Source: Pseudomonas pohangensis
Lineage (GTDB): Bacteria; Pseudomonadota; Gammaproteobacteria; Pseudomonadales; Pseudomonadaceae
Length of the DNA stretch: 64,000 nucleotides
Assembly: GCF_900105995.1 (NCBI RefSeq)
Contig: NZ_LT629785.1
Location: 992,001 to 1,056,000 of the forward strand
Direction: 5' to 3'
The first letter of the stretch is position 1, and every line of letters begins with the position of its first letter. The notes beneath the pieces are model-generated. The model did no database searches and was not told the DNA's origin. It saw only the letters and a list, made by a program, of their open reading frames with translations. The position numbers and the translations under genes were made by a program. Shown piece by piece: positions 1-8,904 of this stretch.

Positions 1-3000
1 CTGACCGCCGTCGTCACACCGTAATCAAGGTCGAGCGTGTCATTGCTCAGCACATTGCCACCGCGTGCTGTGCCGGTGGCGTTTTCGGCAATGCTCTGAG
101 TGTCGTCCATCGCCACGACGCCATCGTTGGTACCGACAATGGTGATTGTTACATCGTGATCGTCCGTGGCGCCGTGGCTGTCGGTGGCGCGCACGGTGTA
201 GGTGAGTATCAGCGTTGCGTCTTTAGGAATGGCGTCGAACGCCTGAGTGCCGGAGTTGAAGGCCCAGTTGATGCCGTGGAGAGCGTCCTGGCCGGTGGTG
301 CTGGTTTCGCCACCGCTGACCGAGAACATGGCCTTGAGCTCATTTACGTTGAAGGCCGGACCGCTGTAGGTGCCGCCGACGGTGAGGGCATCGACTTTAG
401 TGGCCGCTACGGTGTCGAGGGTGTCGACATCAAACACGCTCAGGGTGCCGGCGGTGCTCAGGCTGGCGTTGGTTTCAGTGAGACCTGCCGTGTCGGTATC
501 ACTGCCACGCACGCTGATCACCGGGGTGTCATTGGCACCGCTGACGCTGACGGTCAGGGTGGTGGAGCTGGTTGCGCCCTGACCGTCGGTGATGGTGTAG
601 GTGAAGGTGTCGGTGACCGACTGGTCTTCGGCCAGCGCCTGTACATTGCCTTTGCTGTTGTCCAGGGTGTAGGTGTAAGTACCGTCGGCATTGATCAGCA
701 CGCTGCCGTAGGTGCCGGCAACACTGCTGGCCACATTGCCACTGGCGCTGGCCGGGGTACCTGCTGCCACACCGGTCACGCTGCGTGTATCACCGCTATC
801 GACATCGGTGTCGTTGCTCAGCACATTGCCGCCGACGATGCTGGTGGTAGCGAGGCTGTCGTTGTAACCGGACTGATCTGCCGAATCCTCAATGACGCTG
901 TTGACATCCGCCACGGCGACTGGCTTGTCGTTGGTGCCGTTGATGGTGATGGTGAGCGTCTGGTCGACGTAGGCACCGAAATCGTCGGTGACGCGGGCGG
1001 TGTAGGTCTGGGTGACGCTCTGGCCTTCCTTGAGCGCCTGGGTGGCGGCAAGGGTGTTGTCCAGGGTATAGGTCCATACGCCGGTCATGCTGTCCAGCTG
1101 CATGCTGCCGTAAGTAGTGCTAGGTGTGCCCTGCAAAGTCCAGGTCTGGGTGGCATCGGTATCCACATCGGTAGCGGTGAGGCTACCGGTGGCGCTTGGC
1201 GTGCCAGGCACCTCGTCGCCATTGTCCAGGTGACCGGCCTCGGTAACGCTGCCGACCAGTTGGGTGGCGGCGTTGGTTATCACCGGTACGTCATTGGTGC
1301 CGTTGATGGTGATGGTGACGGTCTGGTCGACATAGGCACCTTTGTCATCAGTGACGCGGACAACATAGTCCTGGGTAACGCTCTGGTTTTCTTTAAGCGC
1401 CTGGGTGGCTGCCAGATTGTTATCCAGGGTGTAGGCCCAGTCCCGGGTGCCCGGATCGAACGTAAAGGTGCCGTAAGTGGCGCTCGGCGTGCCCTGCAAA
1501 GTCCAGGTCTGGGTGGCATCGGCATCCACGTCGGAGGCGGAAAGGGTGCCGCTAGCGCTAAGCGTCCCGGCTACCGTGCCGCCGCTATCTGTATGGCCAG
1601 CTTCGGTTACCGTGCCCAGCGCAGCTGCCGGAAGGTTGCTGAATACCGGCTTGTCGTTGGTGCCGTTGATGGTGATGGTGATGGTCTGATCGACGTAGGC
1701 ACCGAAATCGTCGGTGACGCGTGCGGTGTAGGTCTGGGTGACGCTCTGGCCTTCCTTGAGCGCCTGGGTGGCGGCAAGGGTGTTGTCCAGGGTATAGGTC
1801 CATACGCCGGTCATGCTGTCCAGCTGCATGCTGCCGTAAGTAGTGCTAGGTGTGCCCTGCAAAGTCCAGGTCTGGGTGGCATCGGCATCCACATCGGTAG
1901 CAGTGAGGCTACCGGTGGCGCTTGGCGTGCCAGGCGCCTCGTCGCCATTGTCCAGGTGACCGGCCTCGGTAACGTTGCCGACCAGTTGGGTGGCGGCGTT
2001 GGTTATCACCGGTACGTCATTGGTGCCGTTGATGGTGATGGTGACGGTCTGGTCGACATAGGCACCTTTGTCATCAGTGACGCGGACAACATAGTCCTGG
2101 GTAACGCTCTGGTTTTCTTTAAGCGCCTGGGTGGCTGCCAGATTGTTATCCAGGGTGTAGGCCCAGTCCCGGGTGCCCGGATCGAACGTAAAGGTGCCGT
2201 AAGTGGCGCTCGGCGTGCCCTGCAAAGTCCAGGTCTGGGTGGCATCGGCATCCACGTCGGAGGCGGAAAGGGTGCCGCTAGCGCTAAGCGTCCCGGCTAC
2301 CGTGCCGCCGCTATCTGTATGGCCAGCTTCGGTTACCGTGCCCAGCGCAGCTGCCGGAAGGTTGCTGAATACCGGCTTGTCGTTGGTGCCGTTGATGGTG
2401 ATGGTGATGGTCTGATCGACGTAGGCACCGAAATCGTCGGTGACGCGTGCGGTGTAGGTGAGGTCGAAGCTGTCGCCTTCCTTGAGTTCCTGGGTAGCGG
2501 TTTTGGAGTTATCCAGAGTGTAGGTCCACACGCCAGTCGTCGGGTGTAGTGCCATGCTGCCGTAGGTGGTGTCTTGTGCCCCCTGCAGGGTCCAGGTCTG
2601 GGAGGCATCGGCATCCACATCGGAGGCGGTTAGAGTGCCTGTGGCCGTGGCATTGCCAGGGACGACGGTGCCGTCATCCTCATTGCCTGCTTCTTTCACG
2701 CTGCCAGCAAGTGCGGTGGTGGCGTTGGTGATTACCGGCACATCGTTGGTGCCGTTGATGGTGATGGTGATGGTCTGGTCAACGTAAGCACCGAAGTCAT
2801 CGGTAACACGGGCAGTGTAAGTCTGGGTAACACTCTCACCCTCCTTGAGCGCTTGGGTAGCAGTCTTGGTGTTGTCCAGGGTGTAGGTCCACACGCCGGA
2901 ACTACTGTCCAAAGCCATGGTGCCGAAGGTAGTGCTTGGGGAGCCTTGCAGGCTCCAGGTCTGGGTGGCATCAGCATCCACGTCGGAGGCAGTGAGAGTG

Positions 3001-6000
3001 CCCGTAGATGTGAGGGTGCCGGGCACAATAGTGCTGTCATCCTCATTGCCGGCTTCGGTAACGCTGCCGACCAGTTGGGTGGCAGCGTTGGTGATCACCG
3101 GCACATCATTGGTGCCGTTGATGGTGACGGTAATGGTCTGATCGACAAAAGCGCCTTTATCGTCGGTAACACGCACTACATAGGTCTGGGTGACGCTCTG
3201 GCCTTCCTTCAGCTCCTGGGTAGCTGGCAAGCTGTTGTCCAGTGCGTAAGTCCAGACCTGGGTGTCGGAATCGAACGTAAAATTGCCGTAAGTGGTGCTC
3301 GGTGTGCCCTGCATGCTCCAGGTCAGGATGGCGCCGGCATCTGCATCAGATGCCGAGAGGGTGCCCGTAGCGCCGGGTACGCCGGGTGCTGAAGTGCCGT
3401 CATCCAGATGACCAGCTTCAGTAATCAGGGCGGCAATATCAGCCGGTAGATTGGTAATCAACGGCACATCGTTGGTGCCGTTGATGGTGATGGTGATGGT
3501 CTGGTCAACGTAAGCACCGAAGTCATCGGTAACACGGGCAGTGTAAGTCTGGGTGACACTCTCACCTTCCTTGAGCGCCTGAGTGGCAGCAAGGGTGTTG
3601 TCCAGGGTGTAGGTCCACACGCCGGTAGCGGAGTTCAGTGCCATGGTGCCGTAGGTGGTACTTGGCGTGCCTGTCAGTGTCCAGGTCTGGGTGGCATCGG
3701 CGTCCACATCAGAGGCACTGAGTGTGCCGGTGGCGGTAGCAGTGCCAGGCACAACGGTGCCGTCATCCTCATTGCCTGCTTCGGTCACCGAACCGGCACG
3801 GGCGGCGGCGGTATTGGTGATTACCGGCTTGTCGTTGGTGCCGTTGATGGTGACGGTGAGGGTCTGGTCGACATAAGCGCCGAAGTTGTCGGTAACGCGG
3901 GCTACGTAGGTCAGGTCGAAGCTGTCGCCTTCCTTGAGCGCCTGGGTGGCGGCAAGGCTGTTGTTCAGGGTGTAGGTCCATTTACCGGTGGAGGAGTTCA
4001 GCACCATAGTGCCGTAGGTGCTGTCTGGCGTGCCTTGCAGGCTCCAGCTGCGCGTGGCGCTGGAGTCGACATCGGTAGCGGTGAGGGTGCCGGTGGCGCT
4101 GGCCTTGCCGTTGACCACGGTGCCGTTATCCAGATGCCCGGCTTCGGTGACGGTACCGAGGGTGGCGGCGGGCAGGTTGGTGATCACCGGCACATCGTTG
4201 GTGCCGTTGATGGTGATGGTGATGGTCTGGTTGACGTAGGCACCGAAATCGTCAGTGACGCGGGCGGTGTAGGTCTGGGTAACGCTCTGGCCTTCCCGTA
4301 GGGCCTGGGTGGCGGCTTTGCTGTTGTCCAGGGTATAGGTCCACACGCCAGTGGCGGAGTTCAGCACCATGTTGCCGTAGGTGGTGCTTGGCGTGCCTGT
4401 CAGTGTCCAGGTCTGGGTGGCATCGGCATCCACATCGGAAGCGCTAAGGGTGCCGGTAGCGGTAGCAGTGCCAGGCACAACGGTGCCGTCATCCTCATTG
4501 CCTGCTTCGGTCACCGAACCGGCACGGGCGGCGGCGGTATTGGTGATTACCGGCTTGTCGTTGGTGCCGTTGATGGTGACGGTGAGGGTCTGGTCGACAT
4601 AAGCGCCGAAGTTGTCGGTAACGCGGGCTACGTAGGTCAGGTCGAAGCTGTCGCCTTCCTTGAGCGCCTGGGTGGCGGCAAGGCTGTTGTTCAGGGTGTA
4701 GGTCCATTTACCGGTGGAGGAGTTCAGCACCATAGTGCCGTAGGTGCTGTCTGGCGTGCCTTGCAGGCTCCAGCTGCGCGTGGCGCTGGAGTCGACATCG
4801 GTAGCGGTGAGGGTGCCGGTGGCGCTGGCCTTGCCGTTGACCACGGTGCCGTTATCCAGATGCCCGGCTTCGGTGACGGTACCGAGGGTGGCGGCGGGCA
4901 GGTTGGTGATCACCGGCACATCGTTGGTGCCGTTGATGGTGATGGTGATGGTCTGGTTGACGTAGGCACCGAAATCGTCAGTGACGCGGGCGGTGTAGGT
5001 CTGGGTAACGCTCTGGCCTTCCCGTAGGGCCTGGGTGGCGGCTTTGCTGTTGTCCAGGGTATAGGTCCACACGCCAGTGGCGGAGTTCAGCACCATGTTG
5101 CCGTAGGTGGTGCTTGGCGTGCCTGTCAGTGTCCAGGTCTGGGTGGCATCGGCATCCACATCGGAAGCGCTAAGGGTGCCGGTAGCGGTAGCAGTGCCAG
5201 GCACAACGGTGCCGTCATCCTCATTGCCTGCTTCGGTCACCGAACCGGCACGGGCGGCGGTATTGGTGATTACCGGCTTGTCGTTGGTGCCGTTGATGGT
5301 GACGGTGAGGGTCTGGTCGACATAAGCGCCGAAGTTGTCGGTAACGCGGGCTACGTAGGTCAGGTCGAAGCTGTCGCCTTCCTTGAGCGCCTGGGTGGCG
5401 GCAAGGCTGTTGTTCAGGGTGTAGGTCCATTTACCGGTGGAGGAGTTCAGCACCATAGTGCCGTAGGTGCTGTCTGGCGTGCCTTGCAGGCTCCAGCTGC
5501 GCGTGGCGCTGGAGTCGACATCGGTAGCGGTGAGGGTGCCGGTGGCGCTGGCCTTGCCGTTGACCACGGTGCCGTTATCCAGATGCCCGGCTTCGGTGAC
5601 GGTACCGAGGGTGGCGGCGGGCAGGTTGGTGATCACCGGCACATCGTTGGTGCCGTTGATGGTGATGGTGATGGTCTGGTTGACGTAGGCACCGAAATCG
5701 TCAGTGACGCGGGCGGTGTAGGTCTGGGTAACGCTCTGGCCTTCCCGTAGGGCCTGGGTGGCGGCTTTGCTGTTGTCCAGGGTATAGGTCCACACGCCAG
5801 TGGCGGAGTTCAGCACCATGTTGCCGTAGGTGGTACTTGGCGTGCCTGTCAGTGTCCAGGTCTGGGTGGCATCGGCGTCCACATCAGAGGCGCTGAGGGT
5901 GCCGGTGGCGGTAGCAGTGCCAGGCACAACGGTGCCGTCATCCTCATTGCCTGCTTCGGTCACCGAACCGGCACGGGCGGCGGCGGTATTGGTGATTACC

Positions 6001-8591
6001 GGCTTGTCGTTGGTGCCGTTGATGGTGACGGTGAGGGTCTGTTCGACATAAGCGCCGAAGTTGTCGGTAACGCGGGCTACGTAGGTCAGGTCGAAGCTGT
6101 CGCCTTCCTTGAGCGCCTGGGTGGCGGCAAGGCTGTTGTTCAGGGTGTAGGTCCATTTACCGGTGGAGGAGTTCAGCACCATAGTGCCGTAGGTGCTGTC
6201 TGGCGTGCCTTGCAGGCTCCAGCTGCGCGTGGCGCTGGAGTCGACATCGGTAGCGGTGAGGGTGCCGGTGGCGCTGGCCTTGCCGTTGACCACGGTGCCG
6301 TTATCCAGATGCCCGGCTTCGGTGACGGTACCGAGGGTGGCGGCGGGCAGGTTGGTGATCACCGGCACATCGTTGCTGCCGTTGATGGTGACGGTGATGA
6401 TCTGGTCGACATAGGCACCGAAGTCATCGGTGACACGGGCGGTGTAGGTCAGGTCGAAGCTGTCGCCTTCCTTGAGCGCCTGGGTGGCGGCAAGGCTGTT
6501 GTCCAGGGTGTAGGCCCACACGCCCGTGGCGGAGTTCAGTGCCATGCTGCCGTAGGTGGTGTCCGGTGTGCCCTGCAGGCTCCAGGTCTGGGTGGCATCG
6601 GCATCCACATCGGAAGCTCTGAGGGTGCCGGTAGCGGAAAGAGTGCCAGGCACAACGGTGCCGTCATCTTCGTGGCCGGCTTCGGTCACGCTGCCGGCCA
6701 GTTCGGTGACGGCATTGGTCACTACCGGCACATCGTTGCTGCCGTTGATGGTGACGGTGATGATCTGGTCGACATAGGCACCGAAGTCATCGGTGACTCG
6801 GGCGGTGTAGGTCAGGTCGAAACTGTCGCCTTCCTTGAGCGCCTGGGTGGCGGCGAGGCTGTTGTCCAGGGTGTAGGTCCACACGCCCGTGGCGGAGTTC
6901 AGTGCCATGCTGCCGTAGGTAGTGTCCGGTGTGCCCTGCAGGCTCCAGGTCTGGGTGGCATCGGTATCCACGTCGGAGGCACTGAGGGTGCCGGTAGCGG
7001 TAGCAGTGCCAGGTACAACGGTGCCGTCATCTTCGTGGCCGGCTTCGGTCACGCTGCCGGCCAGTTCGGTGACGGCATTGGTCACCACCGGCACATCGTT
7101 GCTGCCTTTGATGGTGACGGTGATGGTCTGGTCGACGTAGGCGCCGAAGCTATCGGTGACACGGGCGGTGTAGGTCAGGTCGAAGCTGTCGCCTTCCTTG
7201 AGCGCCTGGGTGGCGGCGAGGCTGTTGTCCAGGGTGTAGGTCCACACGCCGGAACTGCTGTCCAGAGCCATGCTGCCGTAGGTGGTGTCCGATGTGCCCT
7301 GCAGGCTCCAGGTCTGGGTGTCACCGGCATCTACGTCGGAGGCGCTGAGGGTGCCGGTAGCGGAAACAGTACCAGGCACAACGGTGCCGTCATCCTGATT
7401 GCCGGCTTCGATAACCTCTCCGAGGAGCGCTGCGGGCGGGTTGGTAATTACCGGCGCATCGTTGTCCGGATTAATGGTCAGGTGGACCGTCCGGGTAAGG
7501 CTCTCGCCCGATGCTGCATCGGTTACGGTGTAGGTAAAACTGTCGGTGCCGTTGTAGTCGGGAGCAGGGGTGTAGGTATAACTGCCGTTGCTGTTGAAAA
7601 CCAGAGTGCCGTTGCTGACGTCGCTGGCAACTGCATAGCTGAGGGAGCCGCCCGAGGTGGTGCTGTCGTTGGCTGTTACATCGCCATTGATGATGGCTAC
7701 ATCTTCGTCCGTGGTGGCGTAATCGTCGGCAGCCACCAGGTCGACGACCGGATTGACGGTAATGAATACGGTCGCGGTGGCGGTGTCGCCATTACTGTCC
7801 CCGGCGATGTAATCGAAGCTGACATCGCCGTGGTAGTTGGCGTCCGGTGAAAAACTGATACTGCCATCGGCAGCAATATTGACGGTGCCGTTGGGTACGC
7901 TGATTGACTGGGCGCCGCCGGTCAGCGTGGTGCCGTTGATGCTGATGATTTTCAGCCCGCCGTCCGCAGCGAGGTCATTGTCGAGCATGAACAGGGGGAG
8001 CGTACCGTCCTCGTCGATGCTGTAGCGGTCATCTTCGGCGATGACGATATTGTTTTTCGCCGGCGTGCCGTCGTCCTTCGAGTTGTCGGCAAACTCCAAG
8101 CCGCGAATGTAATTACCAGCTCCTATCGGACCGGTGGGATAGCCGACGTTGGGGTCTACGCGCTGACCGGTCTCGGAAAGGATGTAGTCCCATGCATTAT
8201 CCGGACTGCCCAGGATGACGTGGGTGTTGCCGTCATTGTTGCGCTCCGGCGGCTGGTCGTCGCCGGTATTTTTCGGCTGTTCATCTGCTGCAACGGTTTG
8301 CGTAGGGGTATGCAGTTCGCTGCCGCTCCAGCTGGAAGCCGGGCCGACGACGAGGGGAGCGGCCCTGCCGCTGGCGCTTTCAGCAAGCATCTGGTCGGAG
8401 CCGAGCGTAGACGCAACCAGCGCCTGGCCTTCTGCGGTCAGCGCAAGACTGACGGAGTCGGCCGGCCCGGTAACCAGCTTCTCGCCCTGTAAAATGTGAT
8501 CGCCTTCAGCCAGCTGGCGCTGAACGCCGTCAGCAGAAATGGCTATGGCCTGGCCGACCAGGCTCTTGACGATGGCGATCACGTTGCTCAT
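1..8591 (-). CDS. lapA: Giant LapA-type repetitive surface adhesin, 5' part (C-terminus beyond left edge)
   Basis: An open frame of more than 2860 codons begins at ATG 8591 with a GGAG about 9 bases upstream and stays open to base 1. Residues 1-120 resemble the LapA N-terminal retention module (MSNVIAIVKSLVGQ start), which in LapA anchors the adhesin in its outer-membrane pore. After a linker come two cadherin/VCBS-like domains (to about residue 380), then 18 tandem domains of 121 residues (about 382-2558), then different VCBS-like domains. The TAAG site cut by the LapG protease in LapA is not seen; a dialanine (VAAD, residues 100-103) lies at about the equivalent place. The divergent neighbours are the matching type I secretion genes. 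The secretion signal and RTX repeats expected at the C-terminus lie outside the window. The family assignment is strong, but orthology to lapA itself is inferred. Confidence 0.9.
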   Translation of the reverse strand, partial: MSNVIAIVKSLVGQAIAISADGVQRQLAEGDHILQGEKLVTGPADSVSLALTAEGQALVASTLGSDQMLAESASGRAAPLVVGPASSWSGSELHTPTQTVAADEQPKNTGDDQPPERNNDGNTHVILGSPDNAWDYILSETGQRVDPNVGYPTGPIGAGNYIRGLEFADNSKDDGTPAKNNIVIAEDDRYSIDEDGTLPLFMLDNDLAADGGLKIISINGTTLTGGAQSISVPNGTVNIAADGSISFSPDANYHGDVSFDYIAGDSNGDTATATVFITVNPVVDLVAADDYATTDEDVAIINGDVTANDSTTSGGSLSYAVASDVSNGTLVFNSNGSYTYTPAPDYNGTDSFTYTVTDAASGESLTRTVHLTINPDNDAPVITNPPAALLGEVIEAGNQDDGTVVPGTVSATGTLSASDVDAGDTQTWSLQGTSDTTYGSMALDSSSGVWTYTLDNSLAATQALKEGDSFDLTYTARVTDSFGAYVDQTITVTIKGSNDVPVVTNAVTELAGSVTEAGHEDDGTVVPGTATATGTLSASDVDTDATQTWSLQGTPDTTYGSMALNSATGVWTYTLDNSLAATQALKEGDSFDLTYTARVTDDFGAYVDQIITVTINGSNDVPVVTNAVTELAGSVTEAGHEDDGTVVPGTLSATGTLRASDVDADATQTWSLQGTPDTTYGSMALNSATGVWAYTLDNSLAATQALKEGDSFDLTYTARVTDDFGAYVDQIITVTINGSNDVPVITNLPAATLGTVTEAGHLDNGTVVNGKASATGTLTATDVDSSATRSWSLQGTPDSTYGTMVLNSSTGKWTYTLNNSLAATQALKEGDSFDLTYVARVTDNFGAYVEQTLTVTINGTNDKPVITNTAAARAGSVTEAGNEDDGTVVPGTATATGTLSASDVDADATQTWTLTGTPSTTYGNMVLNSATGVWTYTLDNSKAATQALREGQSVTQTYTARVTDDFGAYVNQTITITINGTNDVPVITNLPAATLGTVTEAGHLDNGTVVNGKASATGTLTATDVDSSATRSWSLQGTPDSTYGTMVLNSSTGKWTYTLNNSLAATQALKEGDSFDLTYVARVTDNFGAYVDQTLTVTINGTNDKPVITNTAARAGSVTEAGNEDDGTVVPGTATATGTLSASDVDADATQTWTLTGTPSTTYGNMVLNSATGVWTYTLDNSKAATQALREGQSVTQTYTARVTDDFGAYVNQTITITINGTNDVPVITNLPAATLGTVTEAGHLDNGTVVNGKASATGTLTATDVDSSATRSWSLQGTPDSTYGTMVLNSSTGKWTYTLNNSLAATQALKEGDSFDLTYVARVTDNFGAYVDQTLTVTINGTNDKPVITNTAAARAGSVTEAGNEDDGTVVPGTATATGTLSASDVDADATQTWTLTGTPSTTYGNMVLNSATGVWTYTLDNSKAATQALREGQSVTQTYTARVTDDFGAYVNQTITITINGTNDVPVITNLPAATLGTVTEAGHLDNGTVVNGKASATGTLTATDVDSSATRSWSLQGTPDSTYGTMVLNSSTGKWTYTLNNSLAATQALKEGDSFDLTYVARVTDNFGAYVDQTLTVTINGTNDKPVITNTAAARAGSVTEAGNEDDGTVVPGTATATGTLSASDVDADATQTWTLTGTPSTTYGTMALNSATGVWTYTLDNTLAATQALKEGESVTQTYTARVTDDFGAYVDQTITITINGTNDVPLITNLPADIAALITEAGHLDDGTSAPGVPGATGTLSASDADAGAILTWSMQGTPSTTYGNFTFDSDTQVWTYALDNSLPATQELKEGQSVTQTYVVRVTDDKGAFVDQTITVTINGTNDVPVITNAATQLVGSVTEAGNEDDSTIVPGTLTSTGTLTASDVDADATQTWSLQGSPSTTFGTMALDSSSGVWTYTLDNTKTATQALKEGESVTQTYTARVTDDFGAYVDQTITITINGTNDVPVITNATTALAGSVKEAGNEDDGTVVPGNATATGTLTASDVDADASQTWTLQGAQDTTYGSMALHPTTGVWTYTLDNSKTATQELKEGDSFDLTYTARVTDDFGAYVDQTITITINGTNDKPVFSNLPAAALGTVTEAGHTDSGGTVAGTLSASGTLSASDVDADATQTWTLQGTPSATYGTFTFDPGTRDWAYTLDNNLAATQALKENQSVTQDYVVRVTDDKGAYVDQTVTITINGTNDVPVITNAATQLVGNVTEAGHLDNGDEAPGTPSATGSLTATDVDADATQTWTLQGTPSTTYGSMQLDSMTGVWTYTLDNTLAATQALKEGQSVTQTYTARVTDDFGAYVDQTITITINGTNDKPVFSNLPAAALGTVTEAGHTDSGGTVAGTLSASGTLSASDVDADATQTWTLQGTPSATYGTFTFDPGTRDWAYTLDNNLAATQALKENQSVTQDYVVRVTDDKGAYVDQTVTITINGTNDVPVITNAATQLVGSVTEAGHLDNGDEVPGTPSATGSLTATDVDTDATQTWTLQGTPSTTYGSMQLDSMTGVWTYTLDNTLAATQALKEGQSVTQTYTARVTDDFGAYVDQTLTITINGTNDKPVAVADVNSVIEDSADQSGYNDSLATTSIVGGNVLSNDTDVDSGDTRSVTGVAAGTPASASGNVASSVAGTYGSVLINADGTYTYTLDNSKGNVQALAEDQSVTDTFTYTITDGQGATSSTTLTVSVSGANDTPVISVRGSDTDTAGLTETNASLSTAGTLSVFDVDTLDTVAATKVDALTVGGTYSGPAFNVNELKAMFSVSGGETSTTGQDALHGINWAFNSGTQAFDAIPKDATLILTYTVRATDSHGATDDHDVTITIVGTNDGVVAMDDTQSIAENATGTARGGNVLSNDTLDLDYGVTTAV
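1270..2721 (-). repeat. Second 726-bp duplication inside the adhesin
   Basis: Bases 1280-1689 recur almost unchanged at 2006-2415, and the shadow reading frames are identical over these stretches. This is a separate two-domain duplication, distinct in sequence from the 3655-6370 block. Similarity fades at the outer edges, so the limits are approximate. Confidence 0.8.
3655..6370 (-). repeat. Higher-order 726-bp repeat inside the adhesin (four near-identical copies)
   Basis: Pairs of 363-bp domains are duplicated as 726-bp blocks starting at 3655, 4381, 5107 (723 bp) and 5830; the last copy diverges near 6370. The copies differ at only a handful of bases. Variants are shared between the outer copies (3655 and 5830) and between the inner copies (4381 and 5107), as expected from unequal crossover or gene conversion. 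Confidence 0.9.
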
Positions 8592-8904
8592 TGCATTGCT
8601 CCGGATATATGACGGCGACGATTCTACCAAAACGGTATTTTTGTATCGCTCTTAATGTGACGTGGTTCACTATATCGAGGATAAATGGTAAAGTCAGTAA
8701 ATTGACGTCAAATAAATGTGCATTTCGTCGGCTAATGAATGGCTTTTTTGTAAAATGCGCGGCTGGTGAACCACTGAAGGCCAGGGTTTGCCAGCGGCAA
8801 GTTGTCGGGAAATAGCTGATTCGGCGTTATTGCCGGTGCGATTGAGTTAAGTTAGCGCCTTTGTATGCCCTTATCCGGGTCTCATCATTTACGAGTGATC
8901 CAGC
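8592..8904. other. Divergent intergenic region between adhesin and secretion genes (313 bp)
   Basis: This stretch is clearly more AT-rich than the flanking genes and holds no convincing reading frame. It contains the FleQ-box match at 8693-8706, an overlapping TTGACGTCAA palindrome at 8702-8711, and the ribosome-binding sequence of the adhesin near 8601. It must carry the promoters of both divergent units, but I could not assign a clear -35/-10 pair. Confidence 0.75.
8693..8706. promoter_or_regulatory. Putative FleQ box
   Basis: GTCAGTAAATTGAC matches the published FleQ-binding consensus GTCaNTAAAtTGAC at every position. FleQ is the c-di-GMP-responsive regulator that controls lapA and exopolysaccharide genes in Pseudomonas. 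The site lies about 100 bp upstream of the adhesin start and about 200 bp upstream of lapB, so it could serve both. The function is inferred. Confidence 0.75.

Larger units (their letters stand above)
916..7447 (-). repeat. Array of 18 tandem 363-bp units (121-residue VCBS-type domains)
   Basis: The motif encoding NGTND(x)PVITN recurs every 363 bp from about 7447 down to about 916. The total span of 6531 bp equals 18 x 363 minus one codon; that missing codon is a GCC triplet lost near 5255 in one copy. Each unit encodes a domain containing TQTWSLQG, TYGSMAL, WTYTLDNS.ATQALKEG and ARVTDDFGAYVDQTITVTI. The array stays in frame throughout, so it is coding and is not an intergenic satellite. Confidence 0.93.

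Noticed and set aside
156..2549. 797-codon open frame on the plus strand, opposite the adhesin repeats
   Set aside because: It is antisense to the repeat array, its product is a low-complexity Gly/Val/Ala repeat, and the minus-strand frame gives proper VCBS-type domains. The repeat structure keeps both strands open.
916..7447. Possible CRISPR or satellite DNA because of the dense repeats
   Set aside because: The unit is 363 bp, lacks spacer-repeat alternation, and is strictly in frame within a protein.
6210..7850. 546-codon plus-strand frame opposite the adhesin
   Set aside because: Same repeat artefact; the minus-strand frame continues through it with recognisable domains.
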